64,000 nt of DNA. Source: Candidatus Didemnitutus sp. GTDB taxonomy: Bacteria > Verrucomicrobiota > Verrucomicrobiia > Opitutales > Opitutaceae. A program made the position numbers and the translations under genes. Position 1 is the first letter of the stretch; the number at the start of each line of letters is the position of its first letter. A model generated the notes under the pieces. It did not search any database. It was not told the DNA's origin and worked only from the letters and a program-made list of their open reading frames with translations. Shown here piece by piece: positions 27,534-37,108 of the stretch. The DNA is taken from assembly GCA_019634575.1 (NCBI GenBank), contig JAHCAY010000001.1, positions 620,001-684,000 of the forward strand, read 5' to 3'.

Positions 27534-29243
27534 ATGGACCTTTCCACGAACCAGCTCGTCGTCGCCGTCGTCGGAGCCTACTTCATCCTGCTCGTCGCCA
27601 TCGGCGCGGCCTTCGCGCGCAGCGCCAAATCCACCTCGGACTACTACAAGGGCGGCAACATCATCCCCTGGTGGGCCGTCGGCCTCTCGCAATACATGGC
27701 GAGTTTCTCCGCCTACTCGTTCGTCGTCATCGCGGGCGTCGTTTACGGCAAGGGCGCCTTCGGCCTGCTCTGGACCTGCCTGCCGCCCACGATGCTCATC
27801 GTCGGCGCGCTCACCTTCGGCCGGCGCTGGCGACGCACCGGCCTCACGACGCCGATCGAATACTTCGCCGTGCGCTACTCGCCGCGCTTCCGGGAGGTGT
27901 TCGCGTGGCTCGGTTTGATTTCGCGCCCGCTCGGCAACGGCGTGCGCATCGCCGCGTTCGCCGTGCTGATGACCGCGATCCTCGGCTACGAACGCACCGC
28001 GCCGTTCGCCGCCGGCCTGACCATCCCCGACGCCGTCGTCATCGGCGGCGTGGCGGTCGTCATCCTCTACACGCTGCTCGGCGGTCTCTACGGCGCGGTG
28101 GTGGCGGACATTCTCCAATTCGTGATTCTGTTCGCCGCGCTGATCGCGCTCTTCGCGCTCTCGTGGGGCCGCATCGGCGGCATCGACGGCGCGCTGCACT
28201 TGCTGCCGGCGGATTTCTTCCGCCTACCCTCGCTCGCGAGCAGCGAGTGGCTGTGGTTCCTCGCTTGGGCGGTGATCTTCTTCTGCGACTACAACGCCGC
28301 GCAATGGGGCCTCATCACGCGCTACCTCGGCACGCGCAGCGAAAAAGATGCCGCCAAGGCCGGCGTGCTCGCCGGCGCGCTCTACTTCCCGCACATCGCA
28401 CTCGCCATGCTCCCGGTGCTCGTCGCACGCGCGCTCAATCCCGCCATCCATCCCGAATCCTCCTTCGGCTGGATCTGCCGCGAAATCCTGCCCGGTGGCC
28501 TCGTCGCCGTCATGGTGGCCGCGATGTTCTCCGCCACGCTGTCCACCATCAGCGCCGAGCTGAACTCGCTCTCTGGCGTCTTCGCTTTCGACATCTACCG
28601 CGCCCGGATCAACCCGCACGCCAACGAGCGCCGCCTCGTCTTCGTCGGCCGCGCCACCGTCCTCATCTCCGGTGCCGCGACGATCGTCATCGGCATCCTC
28701 GTCCTGCACTCCGCCGGCCTCATCCTCAACGCCGCGCAGCAAATCGCCTCGTATTTCGTCATCCCGATGGCCGTGCCGATGCTTCTCGGCCTCTTCACTT
28801 GGAAAACGAATTCGCGCAGTGCCTTCGCCGCGATGATCGCCGGCGCACTGACCGCGTGGCTCGCCTACTATTTTCCCCGCCAATGGGGCTGCTCGCCTAC
28901 CGTCGTCACACTGCTGCAAAACGCCGGCACCGCGCTCGTCAGCGCCACCGTCTTCCTCGTCAGCCGCGCGTGGTGGCGCTCGACGCCGGACGAGGCGGAG
29001 AAATCCCGCCGCTTCATCGACTCGCTCCGCCACCCCGCCGCCGAACTCGCGGGCGATGATCGCGGCTTCCCGGCGCCGCTCAACGTCGTGGGCGCCTGCG
29101 TGCTCGTCACCGCCGCGATGACGCTCCTCACCCTCGTGCAACCGGCCACGCGTGCCGAGTGGCCCGCCGTCGCCTGGACGGGCGGCGGCCTTGCCGCTCT
29201 CGGCTTGGCCGCGCTCGCGCTCCAACCTCGTCGCCGTTCCTGA
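27534..29243 (+). CDS. Sodium:solute symporter (SSS family)
   Basis: 569-residue inner-membrane transporter with about 13-14 hydrophobic segments, using the sodium gradient to import a small organic solute. The N-terminal signature (SAKSTSDYYKGGNIIPWW, then VGLSQYMASFSAYSFVVIAG) and the later SATLSTISAELNSLSGVFAFD match SSS transporters. The C-terminus ends in a short basic tail. Position after the outer-membrane receptor suggests it carries the processed substrate across the inner membrane. Its TGA overlaps the next gene's ATG by one base (TGATG). Confidence 0.92.
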   Translation: MDLSTNQLVVAVVGAYFILLVAIGAAFARSAKSTSDYYKGGNIIPWWAVGLSQYMASFSAYSFVVIAGVVYGKGAFGLLWTCLPPTMLIVGALTFGRRWRRTGLTTPIEYFAVRYSPRFREVFAWLGLISRPLGNGVRIAAFAVLMTAILGYERTAPFAAGLTIPDAVVIGGVAVVILYTLLGGLYGAVVADILQFVILFAALIALFALSWGRIGGIDGALHLLPADFFRLPSLASSEWLWFLAWAVIFFCDYNAAQWGLITRYLGTRSEKDAAKAGVLAGALYFPHIALAMLPVLVARALNPAIHPESSFGWICREILPGGLVAVMVAAMFSATLSTISAELNSLSGVFAFDIYRARINPHANERRLVFVGRATVLISGAATIVIGILVLHSAGLILNAAQQIASYFVIPMAVPMLLGLFTWKTNSRSAFAAMIAGALTAWLAYYFPRQWGCSPTVVTLLQNAGTALVSATVFLVSRAWWRSTPDEAEKSRRFIDSLRHPAAELAGDDRGFPAPLNVVGACVLVTAAMTLLTLVQPATRAEWPAVAWTGGGLAALGLAALALQPRRRS

Positions 29244-30550
29244 TGCGTTTTCCGTCTCCACGCCTCCTGCCGCTCCTCGCCGCCGCCTTGCTCGGTTCGG
29301 CCCACGCCACCACGCCGAACATTTTCTCGCTCGATCCGGCCAAATGGCACGAGCCTACCGCGACGCGTTCCCGCGAAGCCCGCGACGCGAACGACCAGCT
29401 CCGCGCCGCGTTGCGCTCCGGCGACCGCGCCGCCGTGGACGCCGCCGTGCGTGCGCTGCGCGCTGCGCTCGGTCGCGACGTGAGCGTGCCCGAGGCAAAG
29501 ACCGACTATCTGCCGCCCGCCGCCGATGCGCCGAGCTTGGACGACGTGGAAAAACTCTGGCTCGCCGACTGCGCCGCGCGCGTCGGCCGCGAACCGTGGG
29601 ACGTCGCGCGCGCCGCCTTGCAAGCTGGCCGCGCCCCCGAGCGCCTGCGCGACAGCGTGCGCATGATCGAAGCCTACTTCGACACCGCGCGCCTGCTCGA
29701 CGACGCCGCGATCGCCGAAAAATTCCGCGCCCGCGCGCTCGACGGCCTGCGTTATCTCCAGTCGGTTCAAACGAAGAGCGGCGCCTTCGGCTATCCCTAC
29801 GATGCCGCGCGCACCGATCGCCTCGGCAAAATGGCCGCCGAGCGCGTCGCCGATGGCCAGCGCCTCGGCCGCACGATGACCGAAGGTGTGTGGATGATCG
29901 AGGACCTCGACCACGGCGACCTCCAGTTCGACAACGGCGTGTGCGGCCTCGCACTGCTCGAAGGCTACGCACTCAGCAAGGACACCGCGCTGCTCGACAG
30001 CGCGCGTCGCGCCGGCGAGTGGGCGATGCAGCGTCCGCTCGTGACGAATTGGAACTACAACGCCTTCTCCGCGCGCCTGCTCGCCCGCCTCTACCTCGTC
30101 ACGCACGAGTCGCGCTATCTCGACGCCGCGCGGCGCAAGTTCGAGCTCGGCGTGTTGCCCGGCCAGACCGAGACCGGCCGCTGGCTCGATCCGCACAACG
30201 CGCGCACGCAATACCACTCCATCCTCGCCACCGCGCTCGCCGACTACGTCGAGGCGCTCACAGCCGCCCACGCGCCCGAGGAACCGGCCGCGCGCCGCGC
30301 GCTCGAACTCGCGCTCGACAACCTCGCGGCGCAGACGCGCGCCTTCGCCCCGAGCAACGTCCACGAGATGCTGCCGGTCGAAGCGCTCGCGCGCGGGCTC
30401 GCCGTGTGCGGTGACCGCGTCGACTGGCGCGCCGCGTTGATCATGTCGCTGCGCTCGCTCACGCCCGCTATCCGCCAGCGCTTCGCGCGCGAAGTCGGCC
30501 ACTTGCCCGAACCGATTCCTCTCGGCCTACGCACGCTCCTCGCGCGCTGA
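29243..30550 (+). CDS. Secreted helical toroid-like protein (paralogue of 25061-26278)
   Basis: 435 residues with a clear signal peptide (LLPLLAAALLGSAHA). The C-terminal two thirds match the protein at 25061: GDLQFDNGVCGLALLEG, VTNWNYNAFSARLLARL and GVLPGQTETGRWLDPHNA. The N-terminal third differs and carries its own helical section (about 80-200, SVRMIEAYFDTARLLDD). ATG 29243 is used because it gives the signal peptide and overlaps the symporter stop; an extension to 29159 only re-reads the symporter gene. The two copies may act on different parts of the same substrate or as a heteromer; this is inference. Confidence 0.82.
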   Translation: MRFPSPRLLPLLAAALLGSAHATTPNIFSLDPAKWHEPTATRSREARDANDQLRAALRSGDRAAVDAAVRALRAALGRDVSVPEAKTDYLPPAADAPSLDDVEKLWLADCAARVGREPWDVARAALQAGRAPERLRDSVRMIEAYFDTARLLDDAAIAEKFRARALDGLRYLQSVQTKSGAFGYPYDAARTDRLGKMAAERVADGQRLGRTMTEGVWMIEDLDHGDLQFDNGVCGLALLEGYALSKDTALLDSARRAGEWAMQRPLVTNWNYNAFSARLLARLYLVTHESRYLDAARRKFELGVLPGQTETGRWLDPHNARTQYHSILATALADYVEALTAAHAPEEPAARRALELALDNLAAQTRAFAPSNVHEMLPVEALARGLAVCGDRVDWRAALIMSLRSLTPAIRQRFAREVGHLPEPIPLGLRTLLAR

Positions 30551-30587
30551 CCGTTTCCACGTCACTACCCCAACCCCACATCCCGCC

Positions 30588-32216
30588 ATGCATGGCCTGA
30601 TGATGCGTCAGCCGTTGCTGACTTCGTCGCTGCTCCAACACGCCGAGCGTTGCCACGGCGCCACCGAGATCGTCACCCGTCTCCCCGAAGGCGGCATTCA
30701 CCGTTACGACTATCGCGCCGCGCACCGCCGCGCGCGCCAGCTCGCCCGCGCGCTCGCCGTGCTCGGCGTCCAACGCACCGACCGCGTCGGCACGCTCGCG
30801 TGGAACACGCACCGGCACTTCGAGATTTACTACGCCGCCTCCGGCTCCGGTGCCGTCGTGCACACGATCAACCCGCGCCTCTCGCTCGACCAACTCGCCT
30901 ACATCGTCGGCCACGCGGACGACCGTGTCGTGTTCTTCGACCTCGCGTTCCTGAAACAGGTCGAGGCCATCGCGCCACGCTGCGCACACGTCCGGCATTG
31001 GATCGCGCTCACCGACCGCACGCACCTGCCGGCCAGCGCGCTGCCGTTGCTCTGCTACGAGAGCGTCGTCGCCGACGAGAGCGACGACTTCGTGTGGCCC
31101 GACCTCGACGAACTCGCCGCCGCCGCGCTCTGCTACACGTCCGGCACCACCGGCCACCCGAAAGGCGTGCTCTACACGCACCGCTCCACGCTGCTGCACG
31201 CTTACGCCGTGAGCCTGCCCGACTCGTTCGGCCTTTCGGCGCGCGACACCGTGCTGCCCGTCGTGCCGATGTTCCACGTCAACGCCTGGGGCATCCCCTA
31301 CGCCGCTCCGCTCACCGGAGCGAAGCTCATCTTCCCCGGCGCCGGCCTCGACGGCGCGAACCTCACCGAACTCTACACGCAGGAGCGCGTCACTTTCTCC
31401 TGCGGTGTGCCGACGGTCTGGCTCGGCGTGTTGCAGCATCTCGAAAAATTCGGCCAGCGCCTGCCGCTGCCGCACCGCACTGTCATCGGCGGCGCTGCGC
31501 TCCCACCCACCATGGCGCGCGCTCTCCGCGACGATCACGGCATCGAAGTCCGTCACGGCTGGGGCATGACCGAGCTCAGCCCCGTCGGTGTCGTGAACAC
31601 GCCGACCAGCCGCGCGCCGCTCGACACGCGCGGCGACGAGCCGCAGCGCGCCCAAGGCCGTCCTCTCGCCGGTATCGAGCTGCGCATCGTGGACGACGAC
31701 GGCCGCACCGTGCCGCACGACGGACGCAGCCGCGGCGAACTGCTCGCGCGCGGGCACTGGGTTTGCCGGAGCTACTTTCGCGGCGAAGGCGGCGACCCGC
31801 TGCGCGACGACGGCTGGTTTCCGACCGGCGATGTCGCGACGATCGATGCCGACGGCTTCCTCCAGATCGTGGACCGCACGAAGGACCTCGTGAAATCCGG
31901 CGGCGAATGGATCAGTTCCATCGAACTGGAAAACGCCGTCGCCGCGCACCCCGCGATCGCACAGGCCGCTGTCATCGGCGTAGCGCACGAAAAATGGGGC
32001 GAGCGTCCGCTCGTCATCGCGGTGCTGAAAGCGAGCCAGAGCGCCACAGCGTCGGACATCCTCCGCCATCTCGAGTCACGCGTCCCGAAGTGGTGGCTGC
32101 CGGAGGACGTCGTCTTCGTGTCCGCGTTGCCCGTCTCCGGCACCGGGAAGGTGCAGAAAACCGTTCTGCGCGAAACCTATCGCGCGCACTACGGAGCGGC
32201 AAAGATTGGCGCCTGA
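30588..32216 (+). CDS. Acyl-CoA ligase (ANL superfamily, AlkK-like)
   Basis: 542-residue AMP-forming CoA ligase, similar in layout to medium-chain acyl-CoA ligases of the AlkK type (starts MHGLMMRQPLLTSSLLQHAE). Motifs: CYTSGTTGHPKGVLYTH (A3), HGWGMTELSPVG (A5), GWFPTGDVATIDADGFLQI (A7), DRTKDLVKSGGEWISSIELE (A8), catalytic Lys in PVSGTGKVQKTVL (A10). Last gene of the operon, 37 bp after its neighbour. With the ligase at 15813 it makes two CoA ligases flanking a FadR-type regulator, which suggests that the operon's end product is an organic acid. No clear terminator follows. Confidence 0.88.
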   Translation: MHGLMMRQPLLTSSLLQHAERCHGATEIVTRLPEGGIHRYDYRAAHRRARQLARALAVLGVQRTDRVGTLAWNTHRHFEIYYAASGSGAVVHTINPRLSLDQLAYIVGHADDRVVFFDLAFLKQVEAIAPRCAHVRHWIALTDRTHLPASALPLLCYESVVADESDDFVWPDLDELAAAALCYTSGTTGHPKGVLYTHRSTLLHAYAVSLPDSFGLSARDTVLPVVPMFHVNAWGIPYAAPLTGAKLIFPGAGLDGANLTELYTQERVTFSCGVPTVWLGVLQHLEKFGQRLPLPHRTVIGGAALPPTMARALRDDHGIEVRHGWGMTELSPVGVVNTPTSRAPLDTRGDEPQRAQGRPLAGIELRIVDDDGRTVPHDGRSRGELLARGHWVCRSYFRGEGGDPLRDDGWFPTGDVATIDADGFLQIVDRTKDLVKSGGEWISSIELENAVAAHPAIAQAAVIGVAHEKWGERPLVIAVLKASQSATASDILRHLESRVPKWWLPEDVVFVSALPVSGTGKVQKTVLRETYRAHYGAAKIGA

Positions 32217-32495
32217 GACCGGAGCCGCCGCGGCTGCGGTGCCGACGCACCGAAGACCGAACCGGCGCTCGCATTCCGCCCCTACCGCGACGGCGACTGA
32301 TTCCGATTTAACGCGACCGAAGCGATACCAGGACATGTCTTTAAAATGCCCTGAGGTTATCTGAAAACGCGCTTTGCCGATGCGGTAGGCGGCGACTTTG
32401 GCCGCGGCCCAGAAAGCAACGCGCGCGTGCCAGCACGCGGTCAACGCTGGAACCCGGTTTTCGGATAGCCTCTTGTCCTCGCACGATCCGCGGTG
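32217..32495. other. Intergenic stretch without recognised gene
   Basis: About 280 bp between the operon's last gene and the tRNA terminator. I see no credible reading frame, no tRNA and no strong terminator for the operon. A short palindrome (GCGTGCCAGCACGC) occurs near 32425-32440. Confidence 0.6.
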
Positions 32496-32540
32496 TCGAA
32501 AAACAACAAGCCCCGGAAACCATTGGTTTGCCGGGGCTTG
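32496..32540 (-). terminator. Intrinsic terminator of tRNA-Arg
   Basis: On the minus strand a 10-bp stem, CAAGCCCCGG/CCGGGGCTTG (32507-32516 with 32531-32540), is followed by a T-rich tail (GTTTTT). The loop contains a further nested stem, AAACC/GGTTT, making an unusually long hairpin. Confidence 0.85.
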
Positions 32541-32544
32541 AAAG

Positions 32545-32621
32545 TGGCGCAGCCGTAGGGAGTCGAACCCCAAACCTTCTGATCCGTAGTCAGATGCTCT
32601 ATCCAATTGAGCTACGGCTGC
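32545..32621 (-). tRNA. tRNA-Arg (anticodon ACG)
   Basis: 77 nt including an encoded 3' CCA. Acceptor GCAGCCG/CGGCTGC, D-arm with AGCTCAATTGGATAGAGC, anticodon stem TCTGA/TCAGA around the loop CTACGGA (anticodon ACG), T-arm with GGTTCGACT. A34 would be converted to inosine so that one tRNA reads CGU, CGC and CGA. Confidence 0.97.
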
Positions 32622-32685
32622 GTAACAGAGCGGCGAACTAAGCGAACTTCGCCACCGGGCGGCAAGCAGAATTTTTCTGAGAACC

Positions 32686-34401
32686 TCACGGCGCGACGCG
32701 CCAATCAAGCAGCTCGATCTGCAGCTGCTTGCGGCCGGCGTAGAAATTCCAGTTGAGCTGCACCGCGAGCTCCAGCGGCTGGCCGACCGGCGGGAGTTTC
32801 TCCGCCAGTTTCCACGCCACGCCGCTCAAGCGGCGACCGCGTCCGTCCTCGGCGGTGAAACGGAAATGTTGCTCCTTGAACACCTCCGGACGCGCGCGCA
32901 GGCGCAGCCCGCGCACGCCGAAGATCGGCTCGGGGTTGCCCTGCCCGAACGGGTGCAGCTGGTCGAGCTCGTCCATCAGGCGCTCGGTGACTTGTTCGCC
33001 GTCCAGCCAGCCCGCCAGTTCGATCACGGGCTCGCAGGCATCGAGCCCGCGCCGCTCGCGGATGACGGCGTTGAATTGCGTGCGAAATTCCTCGATCCGC
33101 GCCTTGCGCAGTGAAACGCCCACCGCCATCGGATGCCCACCCCAGCTCTCGAGGTGCGCTTGGCAACCGCTGAGCAACTCGACAAGATTGACGCCGCTGA
33201 CACCGCGCCCGGAGCCCTTGGCGAGTTCGCCTTCGTTGCCGAGCACGATGGCGGGACGGTTGAACTTGCGGGAAATGCGGCCGGCCACGATGCCGACGAC
33301 GCCGGGATGCCAGCCTTCGTCGAAGAGCACGAAGCCGCACGCGTCAGCGAACTGCTTTTCGACGTAGGCCTCCGCCTGCTCGGTGATGAGTCGCTCGATT
33401 TCCTGGCGCTCCTTGTTCAGGTCGTCGAGCTGCTTCGCGATGTCGCGGCAGAAGAACGGATCGGCGCTGAGCAACAGGTCGACCGAGAGCGACGCATCCG
33501 CGAGCCGCCCGCTGGCATTGATGCGCGGCCCGAGGCGGAAGGAAATATCGACTGGCGTGAGGCCGTTCTCGGGCTTCAAGCCCGCCACGGACATCAGCGC
33601 ACACAAGCCCGGCCGCTGCGTGCCGGCGAGGACCTGCAGGCCGTGCTTGGCAAAAATGCGATTCTCGCCCGCGAGCGGCACGAGGTCGGCGATCGTGCCC
33701 ATCGCGACGAGATCGAGGTAGTCGCGCAGGCGGATTTCCATCACGCCGGGATAGTTTTGCGCGCGCAGACTCTTGAGCAGGCCGTGGAGCAGCTTGAAGA
33801 CGAGACCGACGGTGCAGCAGTGCCGCCAGGCGTGGTCGCCCTCGGCGGCATGCACATGCGGGTTGATCAGCAGCGCATCGAAGGTCGGCGTCTCTTTCGA
33901 ACGGTGATGGTCGACGACAATCACCTCCACGCCGAGCGTGCGCAGGTGCGTGACCTCGTCGTGGGAATTCGTGCCGCAATCCAGGGCGACGAACAGGTCC
34001 GGCTTCGCGGTCTCGAGCGCGCGGTCGATCGCGGTGCGTGTGAGACCGTAGCCTTCCTCGAGTCGGCGCGGCACGACGTAGCGTGGTTGCAGGCCGAGGC
34101 GCCGAAGGACGTCGACGAGCAGTGCGGTGCTGCTCACGCCGTCGACGTCGTAGTCGCCGAGCACCATGACGCTCTCGCGGCGCTCGATCGCGCGGATGAG
34201 GCGCGCCACAGCGGCGTCCAGGTTGGCGACCAGGAACGGATCGGCGAGCGTCGCGAGTGCGGGCTGCAGGAAGCGCGTGGCGGGCTCCGGCTCGAGGTGG
34301 CCGACGCGGACGAGCAACTCCGCGACCACCTCGCTCGTGCCGAGCTGGCGCGCGAGGGCTGCCACGCTTTCCGCGTGGACCGGCGTATAATTCCAGCGCA
34401 T
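32686..34401 (-). CDS. recJ: Single-stranded-DNA-specific exonuclease RecJ
   Basis: 571-residue 5'-3' single-strand exonuclease for recombination and repair. The DHH-superfamily motifs are intact: LGDYDVDGVSSTALL (motif I), VALDCGTNSHDEV (II), VIVVDHHRSKE (III, the DHH itself) and a DHHA1-region ESWGGHPMAVGV. A C-terminal OB-like domain ends IELLDWRVAP. Length is normal for RecJ. It lies on the same strand as, and downstream of, secDF with an 80-bp gap. Confidence 0.95.
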   Translation of the reverse strand: MRWNYTPVHAESVAALARQLGTSEVVAELLVRVGHLEPEPATRFLQPALATLADPFLVANLDAAVARLIRAIERRESVMVLGDYDVDGVSSTALLVDVLRRLGLQPRYVVPRRLEEGYGLTRTAIDRALETAKPDLFVALDCGTNSHDEVTHLRTLGVEVIVVDHHRSKETPTFDALLINPHVHAAEGDHAWRHCCTVGLVFKLLHGLLKSLRAQNYPGVMEIRLRDYLDLVAMGTIADLVPLAGENRIFAKHGLQVLAGTQRPGLCALMSVAGLKPENGLTPVDISFRLGPRINASGRLADASLSVDLLLSADPFFCRDIAKQLDDLNKERQEIERLITEQAEAYVEKQFADACGFVLFDEGWHPGVVGIVAGRISRKFNRPAIVLGNEGELAKGSGRGVSGVNLVELLSGCQAHLESWGGHPMAVGVSLRKARIEEFRTQFNAVIRERRGLDACEPVIELAGWLDGEQVTERLMDELDQLHPFGQGNPEPIFGVRGLRLRARPEVFKEQHFRFTAEDGRGRRLSGVAWKLAEKLPPVGQPLELAVQLNWNFYAGRKQLQIELLDWRVAP

Positions 34402-34482
34402 GGGACTGATGGGCGCACGCCACCTCGGCCGACTCCGCGCTTGCGGGAATCAGCTGAGGCGGACGCGAGGCGCCCGGTCAGC

Positions 34483-37023
34483 TTATTCCGAAGCGCGGGA
34501 AGAGCCGGCCCACTCGTATTTGGGCGCGATGTCGTGGTGCGCTTCGACGTGTTTGCGGTCGCCCTTGTGCCACCAGTAGAAAACCTGGGCGGCGACGAAG
34601 ATGGCCGAGAACGTCGAGGTGACGATACCGACGAGGAAGGTGAAGGCGATGTCGTGCAACTGGCCGCCGCCGAAGATCCACAGCGAAAGCGCGGCGAGGA
34701 AGGTCGTCGTGGCCGTCATGATCGTGCGGGCGAAGACCTTCGTGATGGCGCCGTTGATGATGTCGCGGAGATTGCCGGTCGGGTTGAGCTTCAGTTCCTC
34801 GCGGATACGGTCGAACACGACGACGGTCTCGTTGATCGAGTAGCCGGCGACGCACAGGATCGCCGCCACCATGGGAGCGGAGAACTTGTGGCCGAAGAGC
34901 ACGAAGATGCCGATGTTCATCAGGATGTCGTGCAGCGTCGAAGCCATGGCGCCGATGCCGAAGCCGAACTCGAAGCGGAAGGCGATGTAGAGGAGAATGA
35001 CGACCATCGAAACGCCGACGGAGAGGATGGCGTTCCACTTGATTTCCTTGCCGATCGTCGCGCCGATCTGGCTGCCGCCCGCCTTCACGAGGCCGGCGTT
35101 CGGGTAGGCCTTTTGCAGGGCGGAGAGGAGCTGCTCGGACTTGCCGTAGGGCGTCTCGAATTTCAGCTGCTCCTTGCCGCTGCCGAGGTCGCTGGCGTAG
35201 GTGATGTTCACCTCGCCCACCCCGCTCTGCTCGGCGACTTTGCGAATCGCGCCGGGGTCGACCTTGGTGGTGAAGTTGGCGGTGATCTGGTCGCCGCCCG
35301 CGAAGTCGATGCCGTAGATGCGGTCGCCTTGGTAGACGACATAGGCGAGACTGATGACCACGAGGGCCACGGAGCCGATGGCGGCGGGCTTGCCGTATTT
35401 GACGAAGTCGACCTTCAGGTCGCCCAGCATGCGGCGCATCGTGATCTTCTGCAGGCCGGCATCGACGAGCATTTCCATGAGCATGTGGCCGGTGATCAGC
35501 ACCGAGAACAGCGTGGAAATGACACCGATGAGGAGCGTGAAGCCGAAGCCCTTGATCGGGCCCGTGCCGAGCCAGATCATGATCGCGCAGATGATGAGCT
35601 GGACCAAGTGGGCATCGAGAATGGTGGTGAGCGCCTTCTCGAAGCCGGCTTGGTTGGAATTATTCAGCGACTTGCCGACGGACAGTTCCTCGCGCATGCG
35701 CTCGAAGATCAGGATGTTCGCGTCGACCGCCATACCGATGGTCAGCACGATGCCGGCGAGGCCGGGCATGGTCATGGTCGCGCCGAGGGCGGCCATGGTG
35801 CCGAGAATGATGACGATGTTGACCGCGAGCGAGGCGACGGCAACGAGGCCGCCGGTGGCGTAGAAGGTCACCATGAACGCGCAGACGAGCACCGTGCCGA
35901 TGAGCGAGGCGCGCACGCCGCTCGAGACGGCGTCCTCGGCAAGCGAGGGTCCGACTTCGTTCTGTTCCTTCACGACGAGCGGGAGGTCGAGCGGGTTGTT
36001 CAGCACGCTGGCGAGGTCGATGGCCTCGCGTTGGGTGAACGAGCCCGAGATTTCCGCGCTGTCGCTGTTGATCTGATCGCGGACGGTCGGAGCGGAGTAG
36101 AGCTTGCCGTCGAGGACGATGGCGAGGCGACCGAGGCGGCCGGCGCGCTGGCCTTCGTCGGCGATGGTCTTGGTGACTTGGGCGAACTTCTCCTTACCTT
36201 CCTTGTTGAAGCGGAGGATGATCTTGAAGCGGCCGAACTCATCCATGACCGGATACGAATCGGAGACGCCGGAGCCGGTCATTTCGGGGATGCGTTTGAC
36301 GAAGAGCTCCTCGGCGTAGGTTTCGCCGCCGCGACTTTCGTTCTCGAGGGTCATGGCCTCGTAGCCCGGCGGCACTTCCTGCGGCGGGGCGGCGTAGGGA
36401 TGCACCATACGGAAATCGAGGCGCGCCGGCTTCTTGGCGGCGTTGATCACCTCGGGATTATCCTTGGTGCTGATGCCCGCGAGCTGGACTTCGATGCGGG
36501 TGTCGCCGACGGGACGGATGATGGGTTCGGAAACGCCGAGGCTGTTCACGCGCGCGCCGATGATCTCGATCGCTTTCTCGAGCTTTTCCTTGCGGGTGTT
36601 CTCGTTGAACTTGGCGGCGACCTGCTCGTCGACTTCGAGGGTGAAGGCGACGCCGCCCTTCAAGTCGAGACCGAGCTGGAGGCGGCCCTTGGAGCGGCGC
36701 AGCAGCTCGTCGAGGAGGATGGAGTTGCGCTTCTCGACGTTCTTGAGGTTCGCCTCGAGGCGGACCTGCGGGAAATATTGCGAGAGATCGATCTTCTCTT
36801 CGCGGGCGATCTGCTTGAGCGCCACGAACACGCTCGGGGCCTGATTCGACTGCACGCGCTCGCTGACTCGCGTCATGAGCTTGTTGAAGTCGGCCTGCTT
36901 GGCCTCGGCTTCGTTGCGGACGTATTGGCCGAAGTCGCGGTCCTTCAGCGGGAGCATCGAAGACACTGCCCAGGCGACGAGCGCGGTGGACAGGATCAGT
37001 TTCCAGAGATTACGACGGAACAT
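34483..37023 (-). CDS. secDF: Protein translocase subunit SecDF (fused SecD and SecF)
   Basis: 846-residue inner-membrane protein that uses the proton gradient to pull exported proteins through SecYEG. The SecD half starts with a membrane segment, then a periplasmic domain (LQLGLDLKGGVAFTLEVD) and a TM bundle with AGIVLTIGMAVDANILIFER. The SecF half begins near residue 550 (IYGIDFAGGDQITANF) and has VAAILCVAGYSINETVVVFD in its bundle. The fusion avoids a separate secF gene. Transcribed after yajC with an 85-bp gap containing a small CCGCGC/GCGCGG hairpin (37050-37065). Confidence 0.96.
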   Translation of the reverse strand: MFRRNLWKLILSTALVAWAVSSMLPLKDRDFGQYVRNEAEAKQADFNKLMTRVSERVQSNQAPSVFVALKQIAREEKIDLSQYFPQVRLEANLKNVEKRNSILLDELLRRSKGRLQLGLDLKGGVAFTLEVDEQVAAKFNENTRKEKLEKAIEIIGARVNSLGVSEPIIRPVGDTRIEVQLAGISTKDNPEVINAAKKPARLDFRMVHPYAAPPQEVPPGYEAMTLENESRGGETYAEELFVKRIPEMTGSGVSDSYPVMDEFGRFKIILRFNKEGKEKFAQVTKTIADEGQRAGRLGRLAIVLDGKLYSAPTVRDQINSDSAEISGSFTQREAIDLASVLNNPLDLPLVVKEQNEVGPSLAEDAVSSGVRASLIGTVLVCAFMVTFYATGGLVAVASLAVNIVIILGTMAALGATMTMPGLAGIVLTIGMAVDANILIFERMREELSVGKSLNNSNQAGFEKALTTILDAHLVQLIICAIMIWLGTGPIKGFGFTLLIGVISTLFSVLITGHMLMEMLVDAGLQKITMRRMLGDLKVDFVKYGKPAAIGSVALVVISLAYVVYQGDRIYGIDFAGGDQITANFTTKVDPGAIRKVAEQSGVGEVNITYASDLGSGKEQLKFETPYGKSEQLLSALQKAYPNAGLVKAGGSQIGATIGKEIKWNAILSVGVSMVVILLYIAFRFEFGFGIGAMASTLHDILMNIGIFVLFGHKFSAPMVAAILCVAGYSINETVVVFDRIREELKLNPTGNLRDIINGAITKVFARTIMTATTTFLAALSLWIFGGGQLHDIAFTFLVGIVTSTFSAIFVAAQVFYWWHKGDRKHVEAHHDIAPKYEWAGSSRASE

Positions 37024-37108
37024 TGGGTGTGGTTGTTAAAGGGTAGATGCCGCGCTGGAGCGCGGCGGGTGCGGGCCACGGCGCCACGCGGCGCGGCGCG
37101 CCGTGCGC

